DNA of 64,000 nucleotides, taken from positions 1-64,000 of the forward strand of contig JAUNIO010000011.1 of NCBI GenBank assembly GCA_030535355.1, given 5' to 3'. Positions 9,901 through 16,714 of this stretch are shown in pieces. The first letter of the stretch is position 1; each line of letters starts with the position of its first letter. Made by a program: the position numbers and the translations under genes. The DNA is from a bacterium (GTDB taxonomy: Bacteria > Vulcanimicrobiota > Xenobia > Xenobiales > Xenobiaceae). Under the pieces are notes generated by a model. It saw only the letters and a list, made by a program, of their open reading frames with translations. It searched no databases and was not told where the DNA came from.

Positions 9901-12900
9901 AGACATTAAGCTGCGCTCAGCCTGCATTACCCACGAGTACCGCCGCGGCAAATTGGTGGACATAGAAGAGGATATTCAGGAACAAAACCTCAAGAGCACA
10001 GATAAGCCTATTCAGGCAGAGATTACTCCTAAGCAGGGCGGGCACTACCGCATCACCGCAGAAGTGCGCGACGCTAAAGGACGCCGCAACCGCACCCAGC
10101 TGGTTATTTGGGTGGCCGGCGGTACCCAAGTCAAGAGCCGCAAAGTCGAGCAGGAAAAAATCGAGCTAGTCCCCGACAAAAAAGAATACAAGATCGGCGA
10201 CACTGCGGAAATACTGGTAGTATCTCCCTTCGCTCCCGCTGAAGGTATTTACACCCTGAACCGCTCTGGGGTGGTGAGCAGCCAGCGCTTCACGATGGAG
10301 AGCAGTTCCTATACCATCAAAGTTCCCATCAAAGAGGAGTACCTGCCCAATCTGCACCTGCAGGTGGAACTCCTGGGCAAACAGCCCCGCATTAACGACG
10401 ACGGTACTCCCGCCAAAGACATCGAGGCCCGCCCCGCTTTCGCTTCAGGTCACATTAACCTTTCTATTCCTCCCTTTGAGCGCACCCTCAAGCTTGAGGT
10501 TAAGCCGCACAGCTCCCAGCTGGCCCCCGGTTCCGAAACTTCAGTTGAAGTTACTCTCAAGGACAGCCAGGGCAATCCAGTCAGCGACAGCGAAGTGGCC
10601 TTGGTAGCCGTCGATGAAGCGGTACTGGCGTTGATCGGCTATCAGATTCCCAAGCCTATCAGCTCGTTCTACAGCACGCGCAGCAGCCAATTCAACAGCA
10701 AAGACCTGCGCTCTTTGGTGCAGCTGGCCGATCCCAGCGCCTTAAAACCCGCCGAAGCTCCCCGGAACGAAGAGCTGCAAATGGTTGAGGACGGAGTCTG
10801 CTACGAATCATCCGCGATGATGAACACTCCCATGATGAATTCCATGGCTGCAGGCGCAATGCCCCGCGGGGCTGTGATGAAGTCCATGGCCCCCATGGGC
10901 ATGGCCCAAGCGAGCGCCAAAGCCGCACCCAAGAGCGACGGCCCGGCTATCGCTCTGCGCAGCAATTTTAATCCTCAGGCTCTATGGGCCGCCTCTGTGC
11001 ACACTGACGCCCAGGGATGCGCCAAAGTCTCCTTTAAGCTGCCCGACAACCTGACCCGCTACCGCATCACCGCCGTCGCCGCTGACCGCAACCATAAATT
11101 TGGCTACGGGGAAAGCTCGCTGACCGCCTGCCTGCCCGTGATGGTGCGCCCTTCCCTCCCCCGCTTCCTCAATTTCGGCGACAGCGTCGAGCTGCCGGTA
11201 CTGGTACAGAATCAAACCGACAAAGCGGTAACTATCAATATCGCTGCCAGAGCGCAGAATTTGACCATCGCCGAACCGATAGGTAAGACCTTCACCATTC
11301 CCGCCAACGACCGCCGCGAAGTGCGCTTTGCCGCCAAAACTCAAGAAGCAGGCAAGGCCAAAGTGCAGTTCGCTATCACTAACGGTAACTACAGCGACGC
11401 CGCCGAGGTGACCATCCCCGTCTGGACGCCCTGCACCAGCGAAGCTTTCGCCACTTACGGACAGATCGACAAAGGCGCCATTAAGCAGCCCGTCAGCTAC
11501 CCTAAAGATGTCTGGCCGCAGTTCGGCAATCTGGAGATCACCACTTCATCCACCGCGGTGCAGGAACTGACCGATGCCTTCATCTCTCTGCAGACCTATC
11601 CGTTCTCCTGCACGGAGCAGATATCGTCGCGCATTATGACCGCCATCGCTCTCAAAGACGTTCTAACCGCTTTCAAAGCTGAAGGAATGCCCAGCCCGAA
11701 TGAAATGAAAGCCAAGCAGGAAGAAGATATTAAAATCCTGCTGCAGCGCCAGGAGCGCAACGGCGGCTTCCGCATGTGGGACGACAGCGAACGCGTCTAT
11801 CCCTACATGTCCCTCCACGCCACCCGGGCTTTGCTTTACGCCCAGTCGGCTGGCTACGGCAATAATAGCCAAGTCAGCAAAGCTATCGAAAATGCTCTGC
11901 ATTACGTAAAGGATATAGAAAGCTACATCAATGATCGCTTGTACACCGAGCGCGAGCGCCGCTTCCTGCGCGCCTACGCCGTGGATATTCTGCGCGAAGC
12001 CAAGCAGGCTGACCCTTCCAAAGCTAAAGACATCGTCAGCGGTTTTAAGATCAGCGACATGTCTCTAGACACACTCGGCTTCCTGATCCCCACCCTGTCC
12101 GATGCCGCCGCCAGCGGCGATGCGCAGGCCAAGGACATCATGGCCGAGATACGGCGTCTGCTGAGCAACCGCGTCAGCGAAACCGCCGGGGCCGCTAATT
12201 TTACCGACTCCTACAGCGACAGCAATTACCTGCTCCTGGGTTCCGATCGCCGCACCGACGGTATCCTGCTGCGGGCTATGATTATCGACCAGCCCAAGAG
12301 CGATCTCATTCCCAAGTTGGTGCGCGGACTGCTGGCTCACCGCAAACGCGGGGCCTGGGGCAACACCCAGGAGAACGCGTTCATCTTGATCGCCCTCAAC
12401 GATTACTTTAATACCTACGAAAAAGTCACCCCCAACTTCGTGGCCAACATTTGGCTGGGCAGCGATTATGCCGGTAAGCACGCCTACAAAGGGCGCACTA
12501 CCGAATACCAGGAGACCAAAGTCCCCATGAGCTATCTGGCTGCCCATCCCCAGACCGATCTGGTCATGGCCAAAGAGGGCGAGGGACGGCTCTACTATCG
12601 CTTAGGTCTGAAATACGCGCCCAAGAGTCTAAAACTGGAACCCTTCGACTGCGGCTTTGAAGTGGTGCGCACTTATGAAGGCGCGGACAACCCTGATGAC
12701 GTTAAGCGTTTAAAGGACGGCAGCTGGCAGTTTAAACTGGGCAGCCGCATCAGATGCAAGACCACCATGGTGGCACCCAGCCGCCGTTACCACGTGGCTC
12801 TGATCAACCCTCTGCCCGCTGGTATTGAATCGCTCAATCCCGCGCTGAAGGTTACTGAAGCGCTACCGAAAGAAGAACAGCCCAAGCGCGACACTCCGTT

Positions 12901-13117
12901 CTGGTGGTGGTGGGGCCCATGGTACGAGCACTCCAACCTGCGCGACGAGCGGGCCGAAGCGTTCGCCACTTACGTACCCAGCGGTGTCTATGAGTATAAC
13001 TTCATAGCCCGCGCCACCACGCCGGGAACCTTTATCGTTCCACCCGCCAAGGCTGAGGAGATGTACAGCCCCGAAGTCTTTGGCCGCAGCGCCAGCGATG
13101 TGGTCATAGTCAAATAG
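6998..13117 (+). CDS. Bacterial alpha-2-macroglobulin lipoprotein (YfaS-like)
   Basis: A 2039-residue giant. The N-terminus has a lipoprotein signal ending in LVAC (Cys at about residue 22), so it should be anchored in the envelope. The body has the MG-domain layout of bacterial alpha-2-macroglobulins. The thioester motif CTEQ starts at Cys1538 in YPFSCTEQISS and is followed by the helical thioester domain (GGFRMWDD) and a C-terminal receptor-like domain ending near GVYEYNFIARA. These proteins trap proteases by covalent linkage after bait cleavage. A methionine-rich stretch around residues 1272-1305 lies where a bait region could be. The usual partner, penicillin-binding protein PbpC, is not adjacent. 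AAGGAG precedes the start. Confidence 0.93.
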   Translation: MSKIHIALLLAILASLIGLVACDHNAQARPRPGKKGELHVANTKQATLSLELSSGQASGEALSAQPVAQTAPLDSASAQTLLKRLPALPDEAGLKKDFAKRAETIPAPRTGETVSVPFPAPEDLKPPAPPQDKDIDPGKLSVLRFAPEGSVPLAPQVSVTFSHPMVALDSQSGAAQNVPVRLEPQPEGSWRWMGTKTIVFEAKGQRLPMATKYKVTIPKGCKSINGLVLDDEVSFEFETPALKLISASPSGSSNPLSPLVILSFNQDIDAQKILPFVIFEDAQGKSLAFHLASEKELKEDSRAQIIMKDKPSSRFLAFKPDSDLPKNHEIAIGIKNGAPSAEGPLTTSSPQTRSFHTYGPFRLDHAECGWRNEPAPPGTPWRIYFTNNVDDDSFDPSAQITVTPELEGMRVSCSGSCITISGNSKGRTTYKVTFDRSLGDIFGQDLEKDASCSFEMGSAIPSIQTVGGNLVVLDPHGPRTYSLYTINQPKLKVEVYKVQPEDYPQFLKWRSEQLNWRVRTGREKNKEVQPGQKVFADTIKTDKIKDAFVETRLDLSKALNSDGLGHAYVVIKPMAKDNDSEIITWIQATRLGLSAYADSSELTAWATELSTGKPLTDVTIDNVKTDSQGLLKTSKRFQDGLLIAKRGEDSAFLPSINSLFSAKEDNRFKWHTFSDRGIYKPKEKANFKGWLREMTAGPTGDIVPALPKVQSITWSVKDPRGNEFAKGQSELTPYGGFDIDITIPDNVNLGKAHLKVTAVLSDEKANQAAQGRFSTINASTELAFDIQEFRTPEFEVQTKNEQSVSILGDTSKVSAVAKYYAGGFLPRAKARWNVSAIPSGYSPAGWDKFIFGTWRPWWDCYWMDSERSEAVTANFEGVTDASGKHTLSLEFISSNEEDRAPLSPTSVSVSAAVTDLNEQTWSSKTNLLVHPAELYVGLKPARQFVESKVPIHLEAIVTNIDGKAQSGADIKLRSACITHEYRRGKLVDIEEDIQEQNLKSTDKPIQAEITPKQGGHYRITAEVRDAKGRRNRTQLVIWVAGGTQVKSRKVEQEKIELVPDKKEYKIGDTAEILVVSPFAPAEGIYTLNRSGVVSSQRFTMESSSYTIKVPIKEEYLPNLHLQVELLGKQPRINDDGTPAKDIEARPAFASGHINLSIPPFERTLKLEVKPHSSQLAPGSETSVEVTLKDSQGNPVSDSEVALVAVDEAVLALIGYQIPKPISSFYSTRSSQFNSKDLRSLVQLADPSALKPAEAPRNEELQMVEDGVCYESSAMMNTPMMNSMAAGAMPRGAVMKSMAPMGMAQASAKAAPKSDGPAIALRSNFNPQALWAASVHTDAQGCAKVSFKLPDNLTRYRITAVAADRNHKFGYGESSLTACLPVMVRPSLPRFLNFGDSVELPVLVQNQTDKAVTINIAARAQNLTIAEPIGKTFTIPANDRREVRFAAKTQEAGKAKVQFAITNGNYSDAAEVTIPVWTPCTSEAFATYGQIDKGAIKQPVSYPKDVWPQFGNLEITTSSTAVQELTDAFISLQTYPFSCTEQISSRIMTAIALKDVLTAFKAEGMPSPNEMKAKQEEDIKILLQRQERNGGFRMWDDSERVYPYMSLHATRALLYAQSAGYGNNSQVSKAIENALHYVKDIESYINDRLYTERERRFLRAYAVDILREAKQADPSKAKDIVSGFKISDMSLDTLGFLIPTLSDAAASGDAQAKDIMAEIRRLLSNRVSETAGAANFTDSYSDSNYLLLGSDRRTDGILLRAMIIDQPKSDLIPKLVRGLLAHRKRGAWGNTQENAFILIALNDYFNTYEKVTPNFVANIWLGSDYAGKHAYKGRTTEYQETKVPMSYLAAHPQTDLVMAKEGEGRLYYRLGLKYAPKSLKLEPFDCGFEVVRTYEGADNPDDVKRLKDGSWQFKLGSRIRCKTTMVAPSRRYHVALINPLPAGIESLNPALKVTEALPKEEQPKRDTPFWWWWGPWYEHSNLRDERAEAFATYVPSGVYEYNFIARATTPGTFIVPPAKAEEMYSPEVFGRSASDVVIVK

Positions 13118-13156
13118 CTGCTGCTTATAATTGAATAAGCCAGTTAAGCTCATCTG

Positions 13157-13193
13157 CAGCGCCGTCATCTCAGCTATGACGGCGCTGTTTTTA
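13157..13193 (+). terminator. Intrinsic terminator after alpha-2-macroglobulin gene
   Basis: Perfect 12-bp stem CAGCGCCGTCAT / ATGACGGCGCTG with a seven-base loop, followed by five T residues. Confidence 0.9.
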
Positions 13194-13218
13194 TGCCGTA
13201 AATTAAAGCTAAGGCAAT

Positions 13219-13260
13219 ATAGTTGGCGATCAGCTAATCTACCAACTATATTGCTCCCTC
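13219..13260 (+). repeat. Interspersed element B, copy B1
   Basis: Contains the hairpin TTGGC-GATCA-GCTAA also found at 24701 (minus) and, as TTAGC-GATCA-GCTAA, at 32838. It is the first module of the composite B-C-A block that fills the 13.2-13.65 kb gap. Confidence 0.55.
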
Positions 13261-13305
13261 TAAAAGTTGCATTGTTATTAGTTAATGTTTCACGAACAAG
13301 TTATC

Positions 13306-13421
13306 GTTGCCCCGTCTTCCGCACTGGCTTTGCGGCAGTTCTGCTAAGCGTAGCATCTGAACGTAGCGAAGCAGCGTAGCGGGCAGAAGCTGACGCAAGA
13401 AAGCCAGTTGCTGAGGCTAAA
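13306..13421 (+). repeat. Interspersed element C, copy C1 (large imperfect inverted repeat)
   Basis: A long imperfect stem-loop opening at CTGGCTTT (13324) and closing at AAAGCCAG (13407), with inner hairpins made of AGCGTAGC-like and GCGAAGCAGCG repeats. A related copy is at 33789-33892, and the 3' arm recurs on the minus strand at 22371-22402. The tail GCTGAGGCTAAA is also conserved. Confidence 0.65.
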
Positions 13422-13529
13422 GGAAGGAGTGATGCGCTTTATCTGTATGCTATATCTGTATGTACAGATGCTGCATTTTGTTTCGCTAAATAATATTACT
13501 AAAGTGTGAATAGGGGAGATGGCGCAGCT

Positions 13530-13650
13530 GCGGCAGAAGGAGTGCCCAAAGCTGTAGGGAGGATCAGCTGTCAACCTGACAATTTAATTAGCTATAACGC
13601 AAACATTAACGTGTCGCAAAACGCATCAACAAGGATATTTAACGGTTACT
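13530..13650 (+). repeat. Interspersed intergenic element A, copy A3
   Basis: Holds the short CGCA-GC-TGCG hairpin, then GTGCCCAAAGCTGTAGGG, CAACCTGACAATTTAATTAGCTATAACGC split over the element, ACATTAACGTGTCGCAAAA, and a GACGGTTAC-like end (AACGGTTAC). It matches copy A4 nearly end to end. It lies 170 bases before the first CHAP gene, same sense. From its end to 13805 the DNA is AT-rich with no recognisable feature except possible promoter-like boxes. Confidence 0.75.
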
Positions 13651-13819
13651 ATTTTTGAATTATAAAAAAATATCGTATAGTACATATATACTTTAATTAA
13701 CACAGTTAAAACACAACTTCAATAAAATTTTAACAAAAAGCCAGAAACAAAACTCAGCAAGGACTAGAAAAATAATTATTTGACGTGATATATAGAGTAT
13801 TCAATGAGGAGGGACGCTT

Positions 13820-16477
13820 ATGAATTTTCTCAAAGGACTAGGATTAGGCAATATCAATCTGCCTAACATGGATGCACTGCTAAAGTCAGCTGGAGTCAAT
13901 TTCCAGAATATGCCCGGAATCAATGTTGACGCTTTGACTCAAGACAAAGTCGATTTCACCGAGCAGGCTGCCACGCTGACCCAGGCTGATGCCGCCGATG
14001 CCCAAGATGCCAAAGACAGCAAAGAGACAGCGGAATCTTCTTCTACCCCCCGCAACGCCGCGACAGAGAACGCCAACGATTACAGCAAGTTTAAAGAAAC
14101 TTTCACTAAAGAAAACGTCGCTTCCCTTTTAGGATTGGACCCCAATAATCTCACCGAGCAGCAGAATAAAGACCTGACTGAGCTGCTTTACAACCTGAAC
14201 ACCGCCAATGCCGAGCGCGAAAAAGAAGGCAAGCCGGCAATGACCAAAGATGAACTCAACGAGTTCCTCAACGACGAAATCACCAAATACGAAAATGGCG
14301 AGCAGTCTTCGCTGGGTAAATCATTGAAAGAATTGGGCGTGGAGAAGCTTTCCGACGAGCAGTTCAAGAAAATCAACGAAGCCTTAGACGCCTACAACAA
14401 GGGCGAAGTCAAAAAAGAAGAAGAGGAGAAAGAACCCGAAAAAGCCAACGAAGCTGAGGGTGCCAATGAAGCTGGTGGCGCTGGCGGAGCCGGTGGCGCT
14501 GGAGGCGTTGGCGGAACCAACAATGTCAGCAATAAGACCCAGGAAGAGAAACTTCCCGACGACCTCAACGAACTCCAGGATATGAAAGCCAAGGAAGAGG
14601 GCGAACTGGGCGACATCAAAAACCAAATCGACGAGAAAAAAGGCCAGATCAACGACCGCCAAGAGCAGCTGATGAACGAGGCCTTGGACAAAGCTTCTAC
14701 TCTTGAGCAGAGAAAAGCCAAGAAAGATTACGAGGCGGCCAAAAATGACTATGACACCGCCAACAAGGCTAAGCGCACTGCGCAGACCGATTTGACCAGA
14801 GCTACCCAGGACCTCGCCGCTAACGAAAAGTCCCTCTACGACAACGCCAGCAAGAAAGCCCAGAACGCTTCCGATCTGAGCGCGGCCCAAAGCGAACTGG
14901 CCAGCCTGCAGAAGCCCACGCCTCCCAGCGGAGAAGATGCCGATCAGTCCGGCTATCAGGCGGAGCTTCAGGCTTACAATGATAAAAAGGCAGAGCTGGA
15001 AGGAAAAATCCGCGACTTAGAGTCCCAAAAGACCACGCTGGAAAACGAGTACAATTCCCTGGAGCAGAAGAAGGCCTCCTTGCAGCAGACCCAGACCGCT
15101 AAAGAGGCCGAGGTCAAGGATCAGGACACCAAGATGCAGCAAGCTCAGGGCAAAATGGATGAAGCCATGGAAGCTCTGAAAGAGTCCAGCCCGGAGCTCA
15201 AGGAAGCTATCGAGAACGACGAGCAGATCAAAACTCTGAAGTCAGAGATCGAAGAGCTGAATAAACAGGCCACCGAAAAACAGGAGCACATCGGCAAGAT
15301 CGACGCCAAGATCGCCGAGGTGGAAGCCCAGGATCAGAACGTTCAGGCTCTGCGCGAAGACGAAGCCGACCAGGCTTTCCAGAAAGCCGCTAAAGAAGCG
15401 GGTGCGGACATCGAAGGCTCCATTGCCCAGACCCAAAACGCTGTGGCTCAGGACAAGTACGGCAAAGCTTATGACGACCTCACCGAGGACGAAAAGCGCG
15501 CTATCGAGGTGGAAATCGACGGTCAAGTCACCACCGAGACCATGGAATGGGCCAAAGACAAGCTCAAAGACGATCCCAACAGCAAAGAAGCTAAAGCTGT
15601 TCTGGAAAAAGGTCAGAATAGCCTCGACGCCCAAAAGAGCGCGGCCTTCTGCAACATAACTCACGCTATCGACAGCATGCCCAGAACGATGCGCGACGGG
15701 GCCAGCGAAGCCATAGAAAAGGCCATTGAAGAAGCTGAAGCCAACGGGCAGGATGCCAACATAGCAGCCATGAACGCCCTGGCCAACTTCGTCAATGCCA
15801 ATCAGGACAGCGGCGACCTCGATGACGAGGGACGCGCTGCCATGAAAGAGTTGGGGATCAAGACCGACGAGTACACCAGAACGCTGGAAAGAGACAATGA
15901 GGGTTACAACCTCCTGGTCGAAAGCGGTTTGGCTGAAGCCGACGAGACCCGCAAAAATGCCAGTGCCGAAACCAGCGCAATCTTTGCCCAAATTAAGAGC
16001 GGCGCGAGATCGCAAAACATCTCCGCAATGATCGCCAGAATACAAGAGCTGCTGGGCAGCACGCCTTACAACAACGCTGCAGTTCTCAACGAGATTACCG
16101 GCAAGAGCGGGCTCGACGTCCGTTCGCTGCCTTGGTGCGCAGCCTTTGCCATGGGTATGCTCAGAGATTTCGGTGTTTTGGATACTTCCTCTTGCTCCAA
16201 CGTCAACTACTGCCCCACCATTTACAACTGGTCCCACGAGCAGGGTATTTGGCAGGATCGCGGCAACGGTTACGCGCCGCAGGTCGGTGACGGCATCCTC
16301 TTCGACTGGGATCACGACGGTTCATCGGACCACATCGGTATTGTCAGCGGATACGATCCCGAGACCGGCACCATTTACACCCTGGAAGGCAATTCCAGCA
16401 ACTCCGTAGCCGCCAGAAGCTACAGCATGGGCAGCAATGACGTCATGGGATTCATGGATGTAGGCGCTCAGCAGTAA
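13820..16477 (+). CDS. Coiled-coil protein with C-terminal CHAP amidase/peptidase domain, paralogue 1
   Basis: An 885-residue protein with no Sec or Tat signal. Residues 1-60 include VDFTEQAA. About residues 85-200 are a helical domain, about 218-232 a Gly/Ala linker (GGAGGAGGAGGVGG), and about 240-500 a long coiled coil rich in Lys, Glu and Gln. About residues 725-885 form a CHAP-type cysteine peptidase/amidase domain with Cys773 in PWCAAFA, His838 in DHIGIVSG and Glu856/Asn858 in LEGNSS. CHAP domains cut peptidoglycan cross-bridges or amide bonds. GAGGAGGG precedes the start. The next gene is a close paralogue. How the protein reaches peptidoglycan, if it does, is unclear; a signal-independent secretion route or release by lysis are options. 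Confidence 0.85.
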   Translation: MNFLKGLGLGNINLPNMDALLKSAGVNFQNMPGINVDALTQDKVDFTEQAATLTQADAADAQDAKDSKETAESSSTPRNAATENANDYSKFKETFTKENVASLLGLDPNNLTEQQNKDLTELLYNLNTANAEREKEGKPAMTKDELNEFLNDEITKYENGEQSSLGKSLKELGVEKLSDEQFKKINEALDAYNKGEVKKEEEEKEPEKANEAEGANEAGGAGGAGGAGGVGGTNNVSNKTQEEKLPDDLNELQDMKAKEEGELGDIKNQIDEKKGQINDRQEQLMNEALDKASTLEQRKAKKDYEAAKNDYDTANKAKRTAQTDLTRATQDLAANEKSLYDNASKKAQNASDLSAAQSELASLQKPTPPSGEDADQSGYQAELQAYNDKKAELEGKIRDLESQKTTLENEYNSLEQKKASLQQTQTAKEAEVKDQDTKMQQAQGKMDEAMEALKESSPELKEAIENDEQIKTLKSEIEELNKQATEKQEHIGKIDAKIAEVEAQDQNVQALREDEADQAFQKAAKEAGADIEGSIAQTQNAVAQDKYGKAYDDLTEDEKRAIEVEIDGQVTTETMEWAKDKLKDDPNSKEAKAVLEKGQNSLDAQKSAAFCNITHAIDSMPRTMRDGASEAIEKAIEEAEANGQDANIAAMNALANFVNANQDSGDLDDEGRAAMKELGIKTDEYTRTLERDNEGYNLLVESGLAEADETRKNASAETSAIFAQIKSGARSQNISAMIARIQELLGSTPYNNAAVLNEITGKSGLDVRSLPWCAAFAMGMLRDFGVLDTSSCSNVNYCPTIYNWSHEQGIWQDRGNGYAPQVGDGILFDWDHDGSSDHIGIVSGYDPETGTIYTLEGNSSNSVAARSYSMGSNDVMGFMDVGAQQ

Positions 16478-16524
16478 GACGTAGGTATCGGGGCAAGCGA
16501 ACTTTTGCAGCCCTTTAGTTAGAG

Positions 16525-16564
16525 AACAGCGCTGGTAGCTTCACAAATACCAGCGCTGTTTTTG
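16525..16564 (+). terminator. Intrinsic terminator between the two CHAP genes
   Basis: Perfect 13-bp stem AACAGCGCTGGTA / TACCAGCGCTGTT with a ten-base loop, followed by T residues. It implies the second CHAP gene has its own promoter. Confidence 0.9.
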
Positions 16565-16682
16565 TACGCTTTTCTAAATGACATTGGAAAGAACCAGGAA
16601 CGGCAAAGAACAATCTAGTAAATAAGCTGAGCTGCGATAAATAATAATAAAATGCTATTAATTTTTGCAAATTTGTCGTGAT

Positions 16683-16708
16683 AAGATATCAAAATATCTT
16701 TTGGAGGT
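16683..16708 (+). promoter_or_regulatory. Hairpin abutting the ribosome binding site of CHAP paralogue 2
   Basis: Perfect 7-bp stem AAGATAT-CAAA-ATATCTT ends two bases before the GGAGGT box at 16703-16708, six bases before the ATG. It could modulate ribosome access or mRNA stability. Confidence 0.4.
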
Positions 16709-16714
16709 AAGCTT

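Noticed and set aside
12065-12547. Minus-strand 160-codon frame inside the alpha-2-macroglobulin gene
   Set aside because: Antisense shadow with no ribosome site or domain; several similar ones occur across this GC-richer gene.
13131-13379. 82-codon frame in the 13.1-13.4 kb gap
   Set aside because: It spans the alpha-2-macroglobulin terminator and repeat modules B and C; not a plausible gene.
15242-16315. Long minus-strand open frame (357 codons) opposite CHAP paralogue 1
   Set aside because: It lies wholly antisense to a well-supported gene. A similar frame (18185-19498, 437 codons) is opposite the paralogue, as expected when both share codon bias. No ribosome site or domain.
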